From Rossellomorea vietnamensis (lineage in GTDB: Bacteria; Bacillota; Bacilli; Bacillales; Bacillaceae_B), in NCBI RefSeq assembly GCF_025398035.1, contig NZ_CP104558.1, positions 2,894,501-2,958,500 of the forward strand: 64,000 bases of DNA. The letters are read 5' to 3'. Numbering within the stretch: position 1 is the stretch's first letter; the number at the start of each line of letters is the position of its first letter. The notes below the pieces were generated by a model. It worked only from the letters and a program-made list of their open reading frames with translations, was not told the origin of the DNA and ran no database searches. The translations under genes and the position numbers were made by a program. Shown here piece by piece: positions 9,399 to 18,838 of this stretch.

Positions 9399-9449
9399 AA
9401 AAGCAGGAAGGTTGTTTTCCTTTTATTGTTCGAACAAAACAGAAAAGCA

Positions 9450-9467
9450 TGTGACATTTTTGTCACA
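9450..9467 (-). promoter_or_regulatory. BceR-type operator palindrome
   Basis: A perfect inverted repeat TGTGACA-N4-TGTCACA. It fits the TNACA-N4-TGTNA core recalled for BceR-like regulators. It overlaps the last codons and stop of bceS and lies about 50 bases upstream of the -10 box of bceA, the expected activator position. Confidence 0.75.
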
Positions 9468-10467
9468 CGCCGGTAAGTTGGACGAAATCATTTTTCTCAG
9501 GAAAGGTGAGGGTGACCCGGGTCCCTTCTTCCCGTTTGGATTCAATATCTATGGAAATCAGCAGAGGTTCTGACACTCTCTTGGTTAAGTATAAGCCCAT
9601 TCCCGTAGAAGCATGATCATTGTGGTCGGTGGTCGAGGTGAATCCTTTTTCAAAGATCCTTGGCAGGTCCCTGGAGTCTATTCCCCTGCCGAAGTCTTGT
9701 ATAGAGAGAGTCACTTTTCCAGCTCTTTTTTCGCTTACTATGGCAATATCCGTTTTAGAGCTATATTTAACAGCGTTAGTCAAAAGCTGCCTGATCATAA
9801 AAGAGAGCCATTTCGCATCGCTCAGCACGTTTATGACCTCAAGTTGAATATCAAATCCGATCCCCTTCTGAATACACCAGGATTGCAAGGTCTTTATTTC
9901 CTGAAAAATAACAGATTCGAGATTGGTGTCTTCAATGAATAAATCATTCTCCATAAAAGACATACGTTTCTGGTGCAGCTGCTGATCCAACAAAAGGTGG
10001 ATGCGCAGCCATTCATATTTTAAATGAGACTTCACAGGGTCCTCTCCCAAACGCTCAATCATCAAATGCATAGCAGTCAGCGGAGTTTTCACTTCATGGA
10101 TCCAGGACAGAAGGTCGTCCTTTTCCTGTTCAAGCATGATTCGGTTCTCAGTTGCTGTCTTTCTCAAAAGGTTTGCCTGCTCCGATAGACTATCCGAAAC
10201 GATTTCCTGGAAGGGAGTATCCGGGGCATCCACCCCTGTCATGTTGAGGTTATGATCCCATTCTTTCAATCGTTTGAAGAATCGGGTTTCCTTCTGATAG
10301 CGGATGAACACAAAAACAGTGAAAAAGAGCAGCGACAGAAACACCATATATATGATCGGTTGTAACGGGATGGCTGTATCGATAAAGGCGATAAAGATCC
10401 ATAACAGGTGGAGTCCAAGCACGAATGAAATCCAGCTTTTCCGTTCCCATAAGAATGTACGGATCAT
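9463..10467 (-). CDS. bceS: BceS-type intramembrane-sensing histidine kinase
   Basis: A 334-aa kinase. Two N-terminal membrane helices (residues about 10-30 and 36-56) are joined by a very short extracellular loop with no sensor domain, which is the hallmark of BceS-type kinases that sense through the ABC transporter. The H-box is SWIHEVKTPLTAMHL (His near 118), and N and G boxes are present (LLTNAVKYSS, DFGRGI, TGMGLYL). The length equals B. subtilis BceS. It overlaps bceR by 4 bases. The gene's 3' end contains the operator for bceAB. Confidence 0.92.
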   Translation of the reverse strand: MIRTFLWERKSWISFVLGLHLLWIFIAFIDTAIPLQPIIYMVFLSLLFFTVFVFIRYQKETRFFKRLKEWDHNLNMTGVDAPDTPFQEIVSDSLSEQANLLRKTATENRIMLEQEKDDLLSWIHEVKTPLTAMHLMIERLGEDPVKSHLKYEWLRIHLLLDQQLHQKRMSFMENDLFIEDTNLESVIFQEIKTLQSWCIQKGIGFDIQLEVINVLSDAKWLSFMIRQLLTNAVKYSSKTDIAIVSEKRAGKVTLSIQDFGRGIDSRDLPRIFEKGFTSTTDHNDHASTGMGLYLTKRVSEPLLISIDIESKREEGTRVTLTFPEKNDFVQLTGV

Positions 10468-11162
10468 GGCGAATCCTCTTCAATGGCCAGATACCCCTGC
10501 CCGACCTTCGTTTCAATGAAGCGGCCGAGTCCGATCTCTTCAAGGCGCTTCCTGAGGCGGTTCACATTGACGGTCAACGTGTTGTCACTGATGAACCGCT
10601 TGTCATCCCAGAGGCTGTTTATCAGGGCATCTCTGCTGACAATCTTATTCTTCTGTTCAATAAGAAGTTTTAATATGTACATTTCATTCTTCGTCAATTC
10701 GATAGAACCGATTTCATTGGATACCGTATTCCGTTCAAAGTCAACGGTTGCACTGCACCAGGTCTTGATGCTCACCTGTTCGGTGTTATAGTTATACACC
10801 CTTCTGAGAGTGGCCTGAACCTTTGCGATCAGGACATCAAAATGAAAGGGTTTCTGGATGAAATCATCTGCCCCGAGTTGCATGGACATGACCATGTCCG
10901 TCGGGTGATCCCGGGAGGACAGGAACAGTATCGGCACATTGGAATGTGAGCGTATCATCCGGCACCAGTGGAATCCGTCGAATTTAGGCAATTGAATATC
11001 AATGATCACAAGATCCGGTTTCACCTCGGTGAACTCCTGCATGACATGATTGAAATCGTTGATTCCATATACTTCATAGGACCACTGGGAAAGCCGTTCC
11101 TTGATTTCATTGAATAGGGTTGTATCATCTTCGATTAACAATAATTTCAACTCTTTCACCAC
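10464..11162 (-). CDS. bceR: BceR-type OmpR-family response regulator
   Basis: A 232-aa regulator with an N-terminal receiver domain (acidic pair EDD near the start, phospho-acceptor Asp in LVIIDIQLPK, Lys in IQKPFHF) and a C-terminal winged-helix domain (TKNEMYILKLL...NRLRKRL...VGQGYLA). It activates bceAB after phosphorylation by BceS. Two consecutive GTG codons at the start are possible initiators; no ATG is available. It is first in the bceRS-bceAB gene set, which reads away from a divergent lipoprotein gene. Confidence 0.92.
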   Translation of the reverse strand: MVKELKLLLIEDDTTLFNEIKERLSQWSYEVYGINDFNHVMQEFTEVKPDLVIIDIQLPKFDGFHWCRMIRSHSNVPILFLSSRDHPTDMVMSMQLGADDFIQKPFHFDVLIAKVQATLRRVYNYNTEQVSIKTWCSATVDFERNTVSNEIGSIELTKNEMYILKLLIEQKNKIVSRDALINSLWDDKRFISDNTLTVNVNRLRKRLEEIGLGRFIETKVGQGYLAIEEDSP

Positions 11163-11326
11163 TCATTCTTGCTGTTTACATAAAGTGTATAGGAAATTGC
11201 ATGCGTTTGCCATATGACTGAAGATAGGAACTGTTTTATTTAGAAATATTTAGATTATTTTTACAAAAGATGGGTATTTAACTTCTAAAAGCAATTGACC
11301 CAATTGCATAAGAAAGGAATTAAATC

Positions 11327-11947
11327 ATGAAGAAACTTCTCGGGTTAGCCTTGATAACAGCCGTTCTGTTAAGTGGATGTGGTGAAGTGCAGATTTCGAT
11401 TAATAAGGATCAGGAAGTGGAGGCGGAGACCGGCAGCACTAAGAAGGAAAAAGTGGATCTGATCAGTGATGAATCGGAAAACGAAAAGATGAAGGAAGCA
11501 GATAAGCAAAAGGCAATCCTTCAATTCATCAACGAGGATATCTATAAGGTGGCAGAATATGAAGTCGTCGCCTTCCAGTCACTGGCCTCCGTATCAGGAG
11601 TCAACTATACGGATGATCAAACCGTTTACAGGGAGTTGACCACCATCACCATACCAGCCTACGAGAAAGCCCTGAATGAAGCCCAGGGGATTGAGGCGGG
11701 GATCCCTGAGCTTGAAGAAATGGCGGACCGGGTCGTGACGGCAACCCAGACCTTTTATGATGCCCTCATTCTTGAAAAGAAGGCAATTGAAGACCAGGAT
11801 GAAGGTTTGATCAATGAATCCAATACCAAAATGGAGGAGTATTACAAACTGGTGGACGCCTATCATTCGGACATGGAACTTCTTGCCGAAGAGTACAATG
11901 TGACGTATGACCTGAATGAACCGAAACAAAATGTAGAAGAATTATAA
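11327..11947 (+). CDS. Uncharacterised lipoprotein
   Basis: A 206-aa protein with a type II signal peptide: KK at residues 2-3, a hydrophobic core, and a lipobox LLSGC with the modified Cys near residue 18. After an acidic, low-complexity linker there is a helical domain with many Glu and Asp residues. I recognise no named family. It stands alone between the divergent bceR and the ESX operon and has its own terminator, so it is probably monocistronic. The mature protein should be anchored on the outer face of the membrane. Confidence 0.75.
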   Translation: MKKLLGLALITAVLLSGCGEVQISINKDQEVEAETGSTKKEKVDLISDESENEKMKEADKQKAILQFINEDIYKVAEYEVVAFQSLASVSGVNYTDDQTVYRELTTITIPAYEKALNEAQGIEAGIPELEEMADRVVTATQTFYDALILEKKAIEDQDEGLINESNTKMEEYYKLVDAYHSDMELLAEEYNVTYDLNEPKQNVEEL

Positions 11948-11960
11948 GGAAATAAATTAT

Positions 11961-11991
11961 AACCTTACTCCAAAATGATAGGAGTGAGGTT
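11961..11991 (+). terminator. Terminator of the lipoprotein gene
   Basis: An 11-bp stem AACCTTACTCC/GGAGTGAGGTT with one wobble pair, followed by a run of T. Confidence 0.8.
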
Positions 11992-12441
11992 TTTTAAGGT
12001 GCTAAATGGATCTTTTAAAAAAATTCTATATAAGAAAATTTTATAAAAAATACGGTTTATAAAAGTAAAAATAAGGATATATAGTAAGTACTTGTAACTA
12101 ATTGATAGGATTATCCAATCTTGAATCTGCTGATTCGTGAATACAGGGGAGCCTATAGTAATTTTTTTCATACTATTTACCTAATGAACGATAGTAGATC
12201 TTATATCAAATGACCTGAAATTGATTATTCCTGTAGTTATAAAGTTTCCTTTTTCCTGTAAAAATTGTGTTTATATGTATGTTTATAATAGTATGATATT
12301 GGAAGTGTGGAAACAATTGTAATTATAAGGATATTAAGCGAAAACGGGTTACATAGTTTAGTTGATTTCATGTTTCTTATTTGGGTATTCTGATTTGAAA
12401 TAGATGATTACCACCAATTTTAATTAAGGGAGAGGAATTAC
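11992..12441 (+). other. AT-rich leader region of the ESX operon
   Basis: About 450 non-coding, strongly AT-rich bases precede yukE. They should hold its promoter. Several TATAAT-like hexamers occur (for example around 12285-12295), but none has a convincing -35 partner, so no promoter is called. A small minus-strand frame here has no ribosome-binding site and no coding character. Confidence 0.5.
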
Positions 12442-12735
12442 ATGTCAGGAATTATTCGTGTTACCCCAGCAGAATTGATTAGTATGTCAAATCGATACAC
12501 AAGCGAAAGCAGCCAAGTGGGTGAACAGATCTCACGCCTTGACAATATGATTTCTGAGTTGGAAGGTATGTGGGAAGGTGAATCAAGCCGTGCGTTTGGT
12601 GAACAATATCAAACACTTCGTCCTTCATTCCTGCAAATGCAACAGCTTCTTGAAGACATCTCTATGCAGTTGACAAGCACAGCCAAGTCTCTTGAAGATG
12701 CAGATGCTCAGATCGCTAATCAAATTCGCGGATAA
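12442..12735 (+). CDS. yukE: WXG100 protein YukE/EsxA
   Basis: A 97-aa helical hairpin protein with the W-x-G turn in MWEGES (Trp near residue 40) and typical WXG100 length. It is a secreted substrate of the ESX/type VII system and, in this family, binds the third ATPase domain of EssC as a homodimer. The classical C-terminal YxxxD/E export motif is not obvious; the tail reads SLEDADAQIANQIRG, as expected for Bacillus-type EsxA. It leads the operon with a GGGAGAGG ribosome-binding site and is followed by a hairpin that may raise its level over the downstream genes. Confidence 0.95.
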   Translation: MSGIIRVTPAELISMSNRYTSESSQVGEQISRLDNMISELEGMWEGESSRAFGEQYQTLRPSFLQMQQLLEDISMQLTSTAKSLEDADAQIANQIRG

Positions 12736-12760
12736 GTTTATCCCAATCCATTTTAAACAT

Positions 12761-12795
12761 GAAGGAGCGCTTATCATTATGTGGGGCGCTCCTTC
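12761..12795 (+). promoter_or_regulatory. Intercistronic hairpin between yukE and yukD
   Basis: A perfect 10-bp stem (GAAGGAGCGC with GCGCTCCTTC) and a 15-base loop lie between the yukE stop and the yukD ribosome-binding site. No T-run follows. It is more likely a 3'-end stabilising or partially attenuating hairpin than a full terminator. Confidence 0.7.
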
Positions 12796-12815
12796 CTTAT
12801 GAGGTGAACCCGGAC

Positions 12816-13055
12816 ATGTATATAGAAATCACCATTGATCTTAATCGTTATGATGAGAATTCTTTCGATCTCAGACTATCAAATTATCATACTGTGAAAA
12901 AACTGATTGATCTTGTATGGCAGTCCCAAAAGCTTACGGCTGAAACCAGGGATGGCTATTGGATACGGATTGCCAACAAGCATAAAGTGGTTCCAGGCAA
13001 TATACGGCTGGTCGATGCAGGGATCCATACGGGAGATCGAATTGAAATTTTATAA
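12816..13055 (+). CDS. yukD: Ubiquitin-like ESX component YukD/EsaB
   Basis: A 79-aa protein with a ubiquitin-like beta-grasp layout (YIEITIDLNRY, VKKLIDLVW helix, GDRIEIL end). It equals B. subtilis YukD in length and start when read from the ATG at 12816, behind GAGGTG at 12801-12806. A longer in-frame reading from 12759 would run through the intercistronic hairpin and is rejected. YukD/EsaB is a cytoplasmic accessory or regulatory component of type VII secretion. Confidence 0.93.
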   Translation: MYIEITIDLNRYDENSFDLRLSNYHTVKKLIDLVWQSQKLTAETRDGYWIRIANKHKVVPGNIRLVDAGIHTGDRIEIL

Positions 13056-13069
13056 AGGAGACCAATAGA

Positions 13070-14365
13070 ATGGCACAAAAAAGTGGATCTTACTTACAAG
13101 AAAAGCTGGAAGCCGTAATACATAGAAAAGAAAATCGGATCGCGCTTATTTTTCAAAAAGAAAAAATTAAATTGGATGACGTAACGGAGATCGGCTTCCT
13201 GAAGGAATTATCCCCTTTCATCCAAAGAGAAATCACCATGGAAAATGATGAATTATGCATCGTGAATACCGTACCGGAGTCCTTCTCGTTTCATCCTCAA
13301 TTAAAGGCAAATGAGAAAGAACGTTTGATGACTGCCTATCAGTTGGTGCAGAAGATTCAAAGACATGCGCTGTCACGCCTCCACCTCATAATATGTCCCG
13401 AAAACATTGTATTTGACCAGGGGATGACACCACATTTCCTTCACTACGGTGTGAAAGAGAGTCTTCCCCCATACGAAAGAGACCAGGAGCTCCTGCTTAA
13501 AGAAACGAAAGCCACGGTAGCAGCCATTGTAGATTTACAGCATCGTTTCGAGGACTACTTAAAATTCAATGGAACATTAAAGTTATCTTCCATTACAAAG
13601 GCCATTCTGGAAGCGGGGAGCTTGCAGGAATTAAGTGAAGTGTTGAACCATTCCATCGCAGAGGCCAAGAAAACTGAACGTTTATATGTAAAGGTCAGCA
13701 AGAAGAAATGGAAGGTCAATCGGTATGTTCTTCTTGGGGTCTCTATATGCTTAGTCCCTGCCATCCTTTACTCCATTTATTCTCTTTTCTTTATGAATCC
13801 AAAGCAGGACAGGGTGGTAGCGGCACAGGAGAGTTTCCTGCTTGAAAAATATAGTGACGTTGTGACGGAGCTCCAACCATATGAAATCGATGAAATACCT
13901 AAGGTCACTCAATACCAGCTTGCCCTTTCCTATATCATTAATGAATCCTTGACCGAGGATCAAAAGGAAAATGTGCGCAACACGGTCTCCCTTCAATCAG
14001 ATCCTCTTTATTATGAGTATTGGATCAATATCGGAAGAGGAAAGGCGAAAGAAGCCTTGGAAACCGCCCGTTTCTTAGAGGACCGCGATCTGATCCTATT
14101 TGGACTCTTAAAATACAGGGAACAAGTGAAGGCGGACGGAGACCTTGATAGCGAAGAAAGACAACAGGAACTAAATGAAATTGAAAGTGAAATTGCTGAA
14201 TATGAAGAAGAAATGAAGGCTCTGGAAGAGGAACAATCATCACAGCCGACAGAGTCGATAGAGCAGCCGCAGCAGACTGAAGAAAAAGCAGATCCGGCTA
14301 CGGATGGAACGGAATCTGCACCTGCAGATTCAAAACCAAAAGATGATAAGAAGAAAACAAACTAA
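13070..14365 (+). CDS. essB: ESX component YukC/EssB
   Basis: A 431-aa bitopic membrane protein. Residues 1-210 form the pseudokinase-like cytoplasmic domain, a single membrane helix lies at about 218-240 (YVLLGVSICLVPAILYSIY), and the rest is the helical extracytoplasmic domain, ending in a Glu/Gln/Pro/Lys-rich low-complexity tail. YukC/EssB is an essential core subunit of the secretion channel and contacts EssC. It sits 14 bases after yukD and 15 bases before essC. Confidence 0.93.
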   Translation: MAQKSGSYLQEKLEAVIHRKENRIALIFQKEKIKLDDVTEIGFLKELSPFIQREITMENDELCIVNTVPESFSFHPQLKANEKERLMTAYQLVQKIQRHALSRLHLIICPENIVFDQGMTPHFLHYGVKESLPPYERDQELLLKETKATVAAIVDLQHRFEDYLKFNGTLKLSSITKAILEAGSLQELSEVLNHSIAEAKKTERLYVKVSKKKWKVNRYVLLGVSICLVPAILYSIYSLFFMNPKQDRVVAAQESFLLEKYSDVVTELQPYEIDEIPKVTQYQLALSYIINESLTEDQKENVRNTVSLQSDPLYYEYWINIGRGKAKEALETARFLEDRDLILFGLLKYREQVKADGDLDSEERQQELNEIESEIAEYEEEMKALEEEQSSQPTESIEQPQQTEEKADPATDGTESAPADSKPKDDKKKTN

Positions 14366-14380
14366 CAGGGGGGTGAGCAC

Positions 14381-17300
14381 ATGTATGCCCTATGGGTTTT
14401 TCACGACCATTATTATCAAACGATCCTCTTGAAGGATGAAAACAAAAAAATCACTTTGGGTCCCCAAATAGAAGATACGATCACGATCCTGTCCTTGCCT
14501 TCAACTGTCGAAATAGAGAAATTCGGATCAACCTTCCGTCTTCATCGTGAAGGGGAAGAAGGCAGCATCCTTGAACCAGGCAGTGATCATCGCCTGCAGA
14601 TCGGGGATAATGAGCTGCATATCATCATCACTTCATTCAAACCAAAGGCGGAGATCTTTTATATAGGCCATAAAGAAGAAATCAGTATGTCGACTGTGGA
14701 ACCTGAAGCAACGATCTATCATCCATACGGGAACAGGGAAGCAAGCTGCTTCTGGTACAAGGATTCCGATGGTGGATGGATAGTAGCAACGGGTGATTCT
14801 TCTTCTCTATATCTAAATGGTCATTTGGTTACAGGAAAACAGAAGCTACAAACTGGTGACATTCTATTTACTGCTTTCTTATCCGTTACCCTGTTAGAGG
14901 ATGATTTAATCGAGATACATAGTATCGAAGACTATCAGACTTCGTTAGTGGAAACTGTGAGACCGATGTCCGAGATGCAGAAGAAATATCCCAATTACCG
15001 CCGTACACCGAGGATGGTTTACGATCTGCCGGATGAAAAGGTTCAATTATCCTTTCCGAGTCAGGAATCCAGTGATACAAACCGGAGTTTGTGGTTAATC
15101 ATCCTCCCTCCACTCATGATGCTGATCGTCATGGGGATTGTAGCCATTGTCATTCCGAGGGGAATTTTCATCATTATCTCGATGGTCATGTTCACCACCA
15201 CCCTTGTTACATCGACCGTCCAGTTCTTCAAAGATAAAAGCAGCAAAAAGAAATCTCAGGAACGCAGAAAACGCATCTATACTCAATACTTGGAGAATAA
15301 AAGGGAAGAGCTTCAGTCCCTTGCAGAGAGACAGTCCGATGTCCTTCAATTTCATTTCCCTTCATTTGAAAGAATGAAGTACCTGACAGATCAGCTTTCC
15401 GACAGGCTTTGGGAGAGGACGATTGAAAGTCCCGACTTCCTTCAGTTCCGATTGGGCAGGGGGAAGCTACCTGCCAGCTACAGTATTTCGGTGAATTCTT
15501 CCGATATGTCCAATCGTGAAATGGATGAGCTATTGGAAGAATCACAGAAGTTAGAAGAGGCCTATCGGGAAATCGAACAATTACCGGTAACAGCCGATCT
15601 TCATAAAGGGGCCATCGGTTTGATCGGGAAAGAATCCGTCTACAAAAACGAGATTCACCAGCTTATCGGCCAATTGACGTTCTTTCATAGCTACCATGAT
15701 GTACGATTCGTCTCCATCTTTCATGAAGAAGAGTACCAGGATTGGGAGTGGATGAAATGGTTACCCCATTTTCAATTACCCCAGTCCTTTGCAAAAGGGT
15801 TCATTTACAACGAGAAAACGAGGGATCAAATCCTCTCCTCCATTTATGAAATCCTGCGTGAAAGAGATATAGATGAAGATTCAGAAAAGGTAAGATATGC
15901 TCCTCATTTCGTCTTTGTCATCACGAATCATCAGCTTATTTCTGACCATGTGATCCTGGAATACCTGGAAGGGGAGTATGGACACCTGGGGATGTCTGTC
16001 ATATTCGCGGCAGAGGCCAAAGAAAGCTTATCAGATAATGTTCACACACTCGTCCGTTACATTAATGATAACGACGGGGATATCCTGATTCAGGATAAGA
16101 AAGCTGTAAAGATTCCTTTCACCATGGATGGGTATGAGCATGACGGAAATGAGAAATATGCAAGAACCCTGCGAACCCTTAACCATCAGATCGGGATGAC
16201 TAACTCGATCCCTACAAGCGTGTCTTTCCTCGACATGCTCAGAGTGAGGGATGTGGATCAACTGCCGATTGAAGAAAATTGGCTATCGAGAGAATCAGCT
16301 AAGTCGCTGGCTGTGCCTGTCGGTTTAAAAGGTAAGGAAGATATCGTCGAGCTTAACTTGCATGAAAAGGCCCACGGGCCTCACGGATTACTTGCAGGGA
16401 CGACTGGATCAGGTAAGAGTGAATTCCTGCAGACATATATTCTATCGTTAGCGGTTCACTTCCATCCCCATGAAGTAGCGTTTCTGTTAATCGATTATAA
16501 GGGCGGGGGAATGGCCCAACCGTTCAAGAACATTCCTCACTTATTGGGAACGATCACCAATATCGAGGGAAGTAAGAACTTCAGTACCAGGGCGCTTGCC
16601 TCCATTAAGAGTGAGCTGAAACGGAGACAGCGCTTATTCGATCGTTATGAAGTGAATCATATTAACGATTACACGCGTCTCTACAAACGAGGGAAAACGG
16701 AAGAGCCCCTTCCCCATTTATTCCTCATCTCGGATGAGTTTGCGGAATTAAAAAGTGAAGAGCCGGAGTTTATCAAAGAATTGGTCAGTGCAGCCCGTAT
16801 CGGTCGTAGCCTGGGGGTTCATCTTATTCTTGCCACCCAGAAGCCGGGCGGCGTCATAGACAATCAAATCTGGAGTAATGCCCGTTTTAGAGTTGCTTTG
16901 AAAGTACAAAACACAGAGGACAGCCGCGAAATCCTTAAAAATGGAGATGCAGCATCCCTGACGGTGACAGGAAGAGGATACCTACAGGTTGGAAACAATG
17001 AAGTGTATGACTTATTCCAATCAGCCTGGAGCGGTGCCCCTTACCAGGAGGAGTCCTTTGAAGCAGAGGATGAAGTGGCGATCGTCACGGATCTGGGACT
17101 CATTCCTTTATCCGAAGTATCGACGAATCCCGGCAGTCAAAAAGAAATGACCAGTGAAATCGACGCCGTAGTCGATCGGATCGAAGCATTGCAGAATCAA
17201 ATGGACTTGAAGAAGTTATCCAGTCCTTGGCTCCCTCCTTTATCCAATCGGATTTACAGAACAGGATTCGCCCAGACTGAGGAGAATAAAATCCTCCTCT

Positions 17301-18838
17301 CCATGGTGGACGAGCCGGAGAAACAGAGCCAGACCCCATATCATTATGAGGTGATTGAGGACGGTAATGTTGGTATCTTCGGTTCATCCGGGTACGGGAA
17401 GACCCAAACGCTCATTACGTTATTAATGGGCATGGCTACACAGTTTACCCCGGAAGAGATCCATTATTATCTTCTCGACTTTGGGAATGGCGGATTGCTG
17501 CCACTGAAACAGCTACCTCATACGGCAGATTACTTCCTGATTGACGAAGAGAGGAAAATAGAGAAATTCATTGGGATTTTAGACGATGAACTGGCACGCA
17601 GAAAACAACTCTTCCAAAAACAAGAGGTCAGTTCCATCAAGATGTATAACACGGTAAGTGAAGATAAACTTCCTCTTTTATTTGTGACCATTGATAATTT
17701 TGATCTGGTCAAAGAAGAGATGCAGGAGCTTGAAGCAGAGATCAATCAGTTTGCGAGGGATGGCCAATCGCTTGGAGTATATATGTATTTTACAGCTACA
17801 CGTGTAAATTCTGTACGACAGTCGTTGATGAATAATCTCAAAACGAAAATCGTCCACTATTTAATGGACAGTTCAGAGGCGTATACGATGTTAGGGAGAT
17901 TACCTTTTTCTCCGGAAGCCATTCCAGGCAGAGCGATCGTTAAGAAAGATACGGCTTACTTCTCTCAAGTCTTCCTACCTACTGAAGGAAAAGATGATTA
18001 TGAACAGCTGAATCTGTTGAAAGAAGATATTCAGTTATTGAAAGAGAAATATAAGGGCTTGTCTTCACCTAAACCGGTGCCGATGTTGCCGACAGAACTG
18101 ACCATGGTCAACTTCACCCAGTATACAGATTCACGGATAAAAGCAGGCCTGCTGCCGATCGGGCTGGATGAAGAGACGGTTGAACCAGTGTATGTGAACT
18201 TCAAGAAAACAAAGCATTGCCTTGTATTGGGACAGGCACAAAAAGGGAAAACAAATGTGTTGAAAGTATTAGCCAACACAGCACTCCTCCAGGATAGTGA
18301 ACATATTGCGATCTTCGATTCCATAGACAGGGGATTATCGAATTTGATGAGGGAAGACAAGGTTGTATATATGGAAAACAAAGAGCATATTTCCATGTGG
18401 CTTAACAGAGTGGAGGAGCTATTCAGTTCAAGAGAAGAGCAATATAACTTATCCATTCAAAAGGGAAGCACTCTCCCATCCTTCTCTCCTGTGATGTTGA
18501 TCGTGGATGGGTATGCAAGATTCCTGCAAAATCTGGATCCCCTTCTCCAGGACAAAATTGTGAAGTGCATGAAAAATTACAGTCACTTAGGCTTCTGTGT
18601 GATCGTTTCCGGAAACAACAGTGAGTTAACGAAAGGCTACGATACATTAACGGTTGAAATGAAACAAATTCGACAAGCCCTTGTGTTGATGAAGAAATCA
18701 GAACAAACTCTATTCACTCTCAGTTATGACCGGAGAGAGCCGGAAATCCAGCCTGGTTTTGGTTATTATATTGAGAATGGAAAAGAAATCAAAATTCAAA
18801 TACCACTTATGGTAACGGAAAGGAAAGTACACGCATGA
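14381..18838 (+). CDS. essC: ESX translocase ATPase EssC/YukBA
   Basis: A 1485-aa FtsK/SpoIIIE-type motor. Two N-terminal FHA-like domains (about 1-190) precede two membrane helices at about 237-284. Three P-loop ATPase domains follow, with Walker A GTTGSGKSE (about 672), GSSGYGKTQ (about 1000) and GQAQKGKTN (about 1283), and Walker B LFLISDEF in the first. It is a single intact gene, as in most Bacillus genomes. EssC powers export and recognises substrates; its C-terminal ATPase domain usually decides effector specificity. Its stop overlaps the esaA start by 4 bases. Confidence 0.96.
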   Translation: MYALWVFHDHYYQTILLKDENKKITLGPQIEDTITILSLPSTVEIEKFGSTFRLHREGEEGSILEPGSDHRLQIGDNELHIIITSFKPKAEIFYIGHKEEISMSTVEPEATIYHPYGNREASCFWYKDSDGGWIVATGDSSSLYLNGHLVTGKQKLQTGDILFTAFLSVTLLEDDLIEIHSIEDYQTSLVETVRPMSEMQKKYPNYRRTPRMVYDLPDEKVQLSFPSQESSDTNRSLWLIILPPLMMLIVMGIVAIVIPRGIFIIISMVMFTTTLVTSTVQFFKDKSSKKKSQERRKRIYTQYLENKREELQSLAERQSDVLQFHFPSFERMKYLTDQLSDRLWERTIESPDFLQFRLGRGKLPASYSISVNSSDMSNREMDELLEESQKLEEAYREIEQLPVTADLHKGAIGLIGKESVYKNEIHQLIGQLTFFHSYHDVRFVSIFHEEEYQDWEWMKWLPHFQLPQSFAKGFIYNEKTRDQILSSIYEILRERDIDEDSEKVRYAPHFVFVITNHQLISDHVILEYLEGEYGHLGMSVIFAAEAKESLSDNVHTLVRYINDNDGDILIQDKKAVKIPFTMDGYEHDGNEKYARTLRTLNHQIGMTNSIPTSVSFLDMLRVRDVDQLPIEENWLSRESAKSLAVPVGLKGKEDIVELNLHEKAHGPHGLLAGTTGSGKSEFLQTYILSLAVHFHPHEVAFLLIDYKGGGMAQPFKNIPHLLGTITNIEGSKNFSTRALASIKSELKRRQRLFDRYEVNHINDYTRLYKRGKTEEPLPHLFLISDEFAELKSEEPEFIKELVSAARIGRSLGVHLILATQKPGGVIDNQIWSNARFRVALKVQNTEDSREILKNGDAASLTVTGRGYLQVGNNEVYDLFQSAWSGAPYQEESFEAEDEVAIVTDLGLIPLSEVSTNPGSQKEMTSEIDAVVDRIEALQNQMDLKKLSSPWLPPLSNRIYRTGFAQTEENKILLSMVDEPEKQSQTPYHYEVIEDGNVGIFGSSGYGKTQTLITLLMGMATQFTPEEIHYYLLDFGNGGLLPLKQLPHTADYFLIDEERKIEKFIGILDDELARRKQLFQKQEVSSIKMYNTVSEDKLPLLFVTIDNFDLVKEEMQELEAEINQFARDGQSLGVYMYFTATRVNSVRQSLMNNLKTKIVHYLMDSSEAYTMLGRLPFSPEAIPGRAIVKKDTAYFSQVFLPTEGKDDYEQLNLLKEDIQLLKEKYKGLSSPKPVPMLPTELTMVNFTQYTDSRIKAGLLPIGLDEETVEPVYVNFKKTKHCLVLGQAQKGKTNVLKVLANTALLQDSEHIAIFDSIDRGLSNLMREDKVVYMENKEHISMWLNRVEELFSSREEQYNLSIQKGSTLPSFSPVMLIVDGYARFLQNLDPLLQDKIVKCMKNYSHLGFCVIVSGNNSELTKGYDTLTVEMKQIRQALVLMKKSEQTLFTLSYDRREPEIQPGFGYYIENGKEIKIQIPLMVTERKVHA

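Noticed and set aside
11965-12171. Minus-strand 68-codon open frame after the lipoprotein terminator
   Set aside because: It is AT-rich, overlaps the terminator stem, and lacks a ribosome-binding site.
12759-12815. N-terminal extension of yukD from 12759
   Set aside because: It would run through the intercistronic hairpin and lacks homology to YukD; the ATG at 12816 has a good site and matches the family start.
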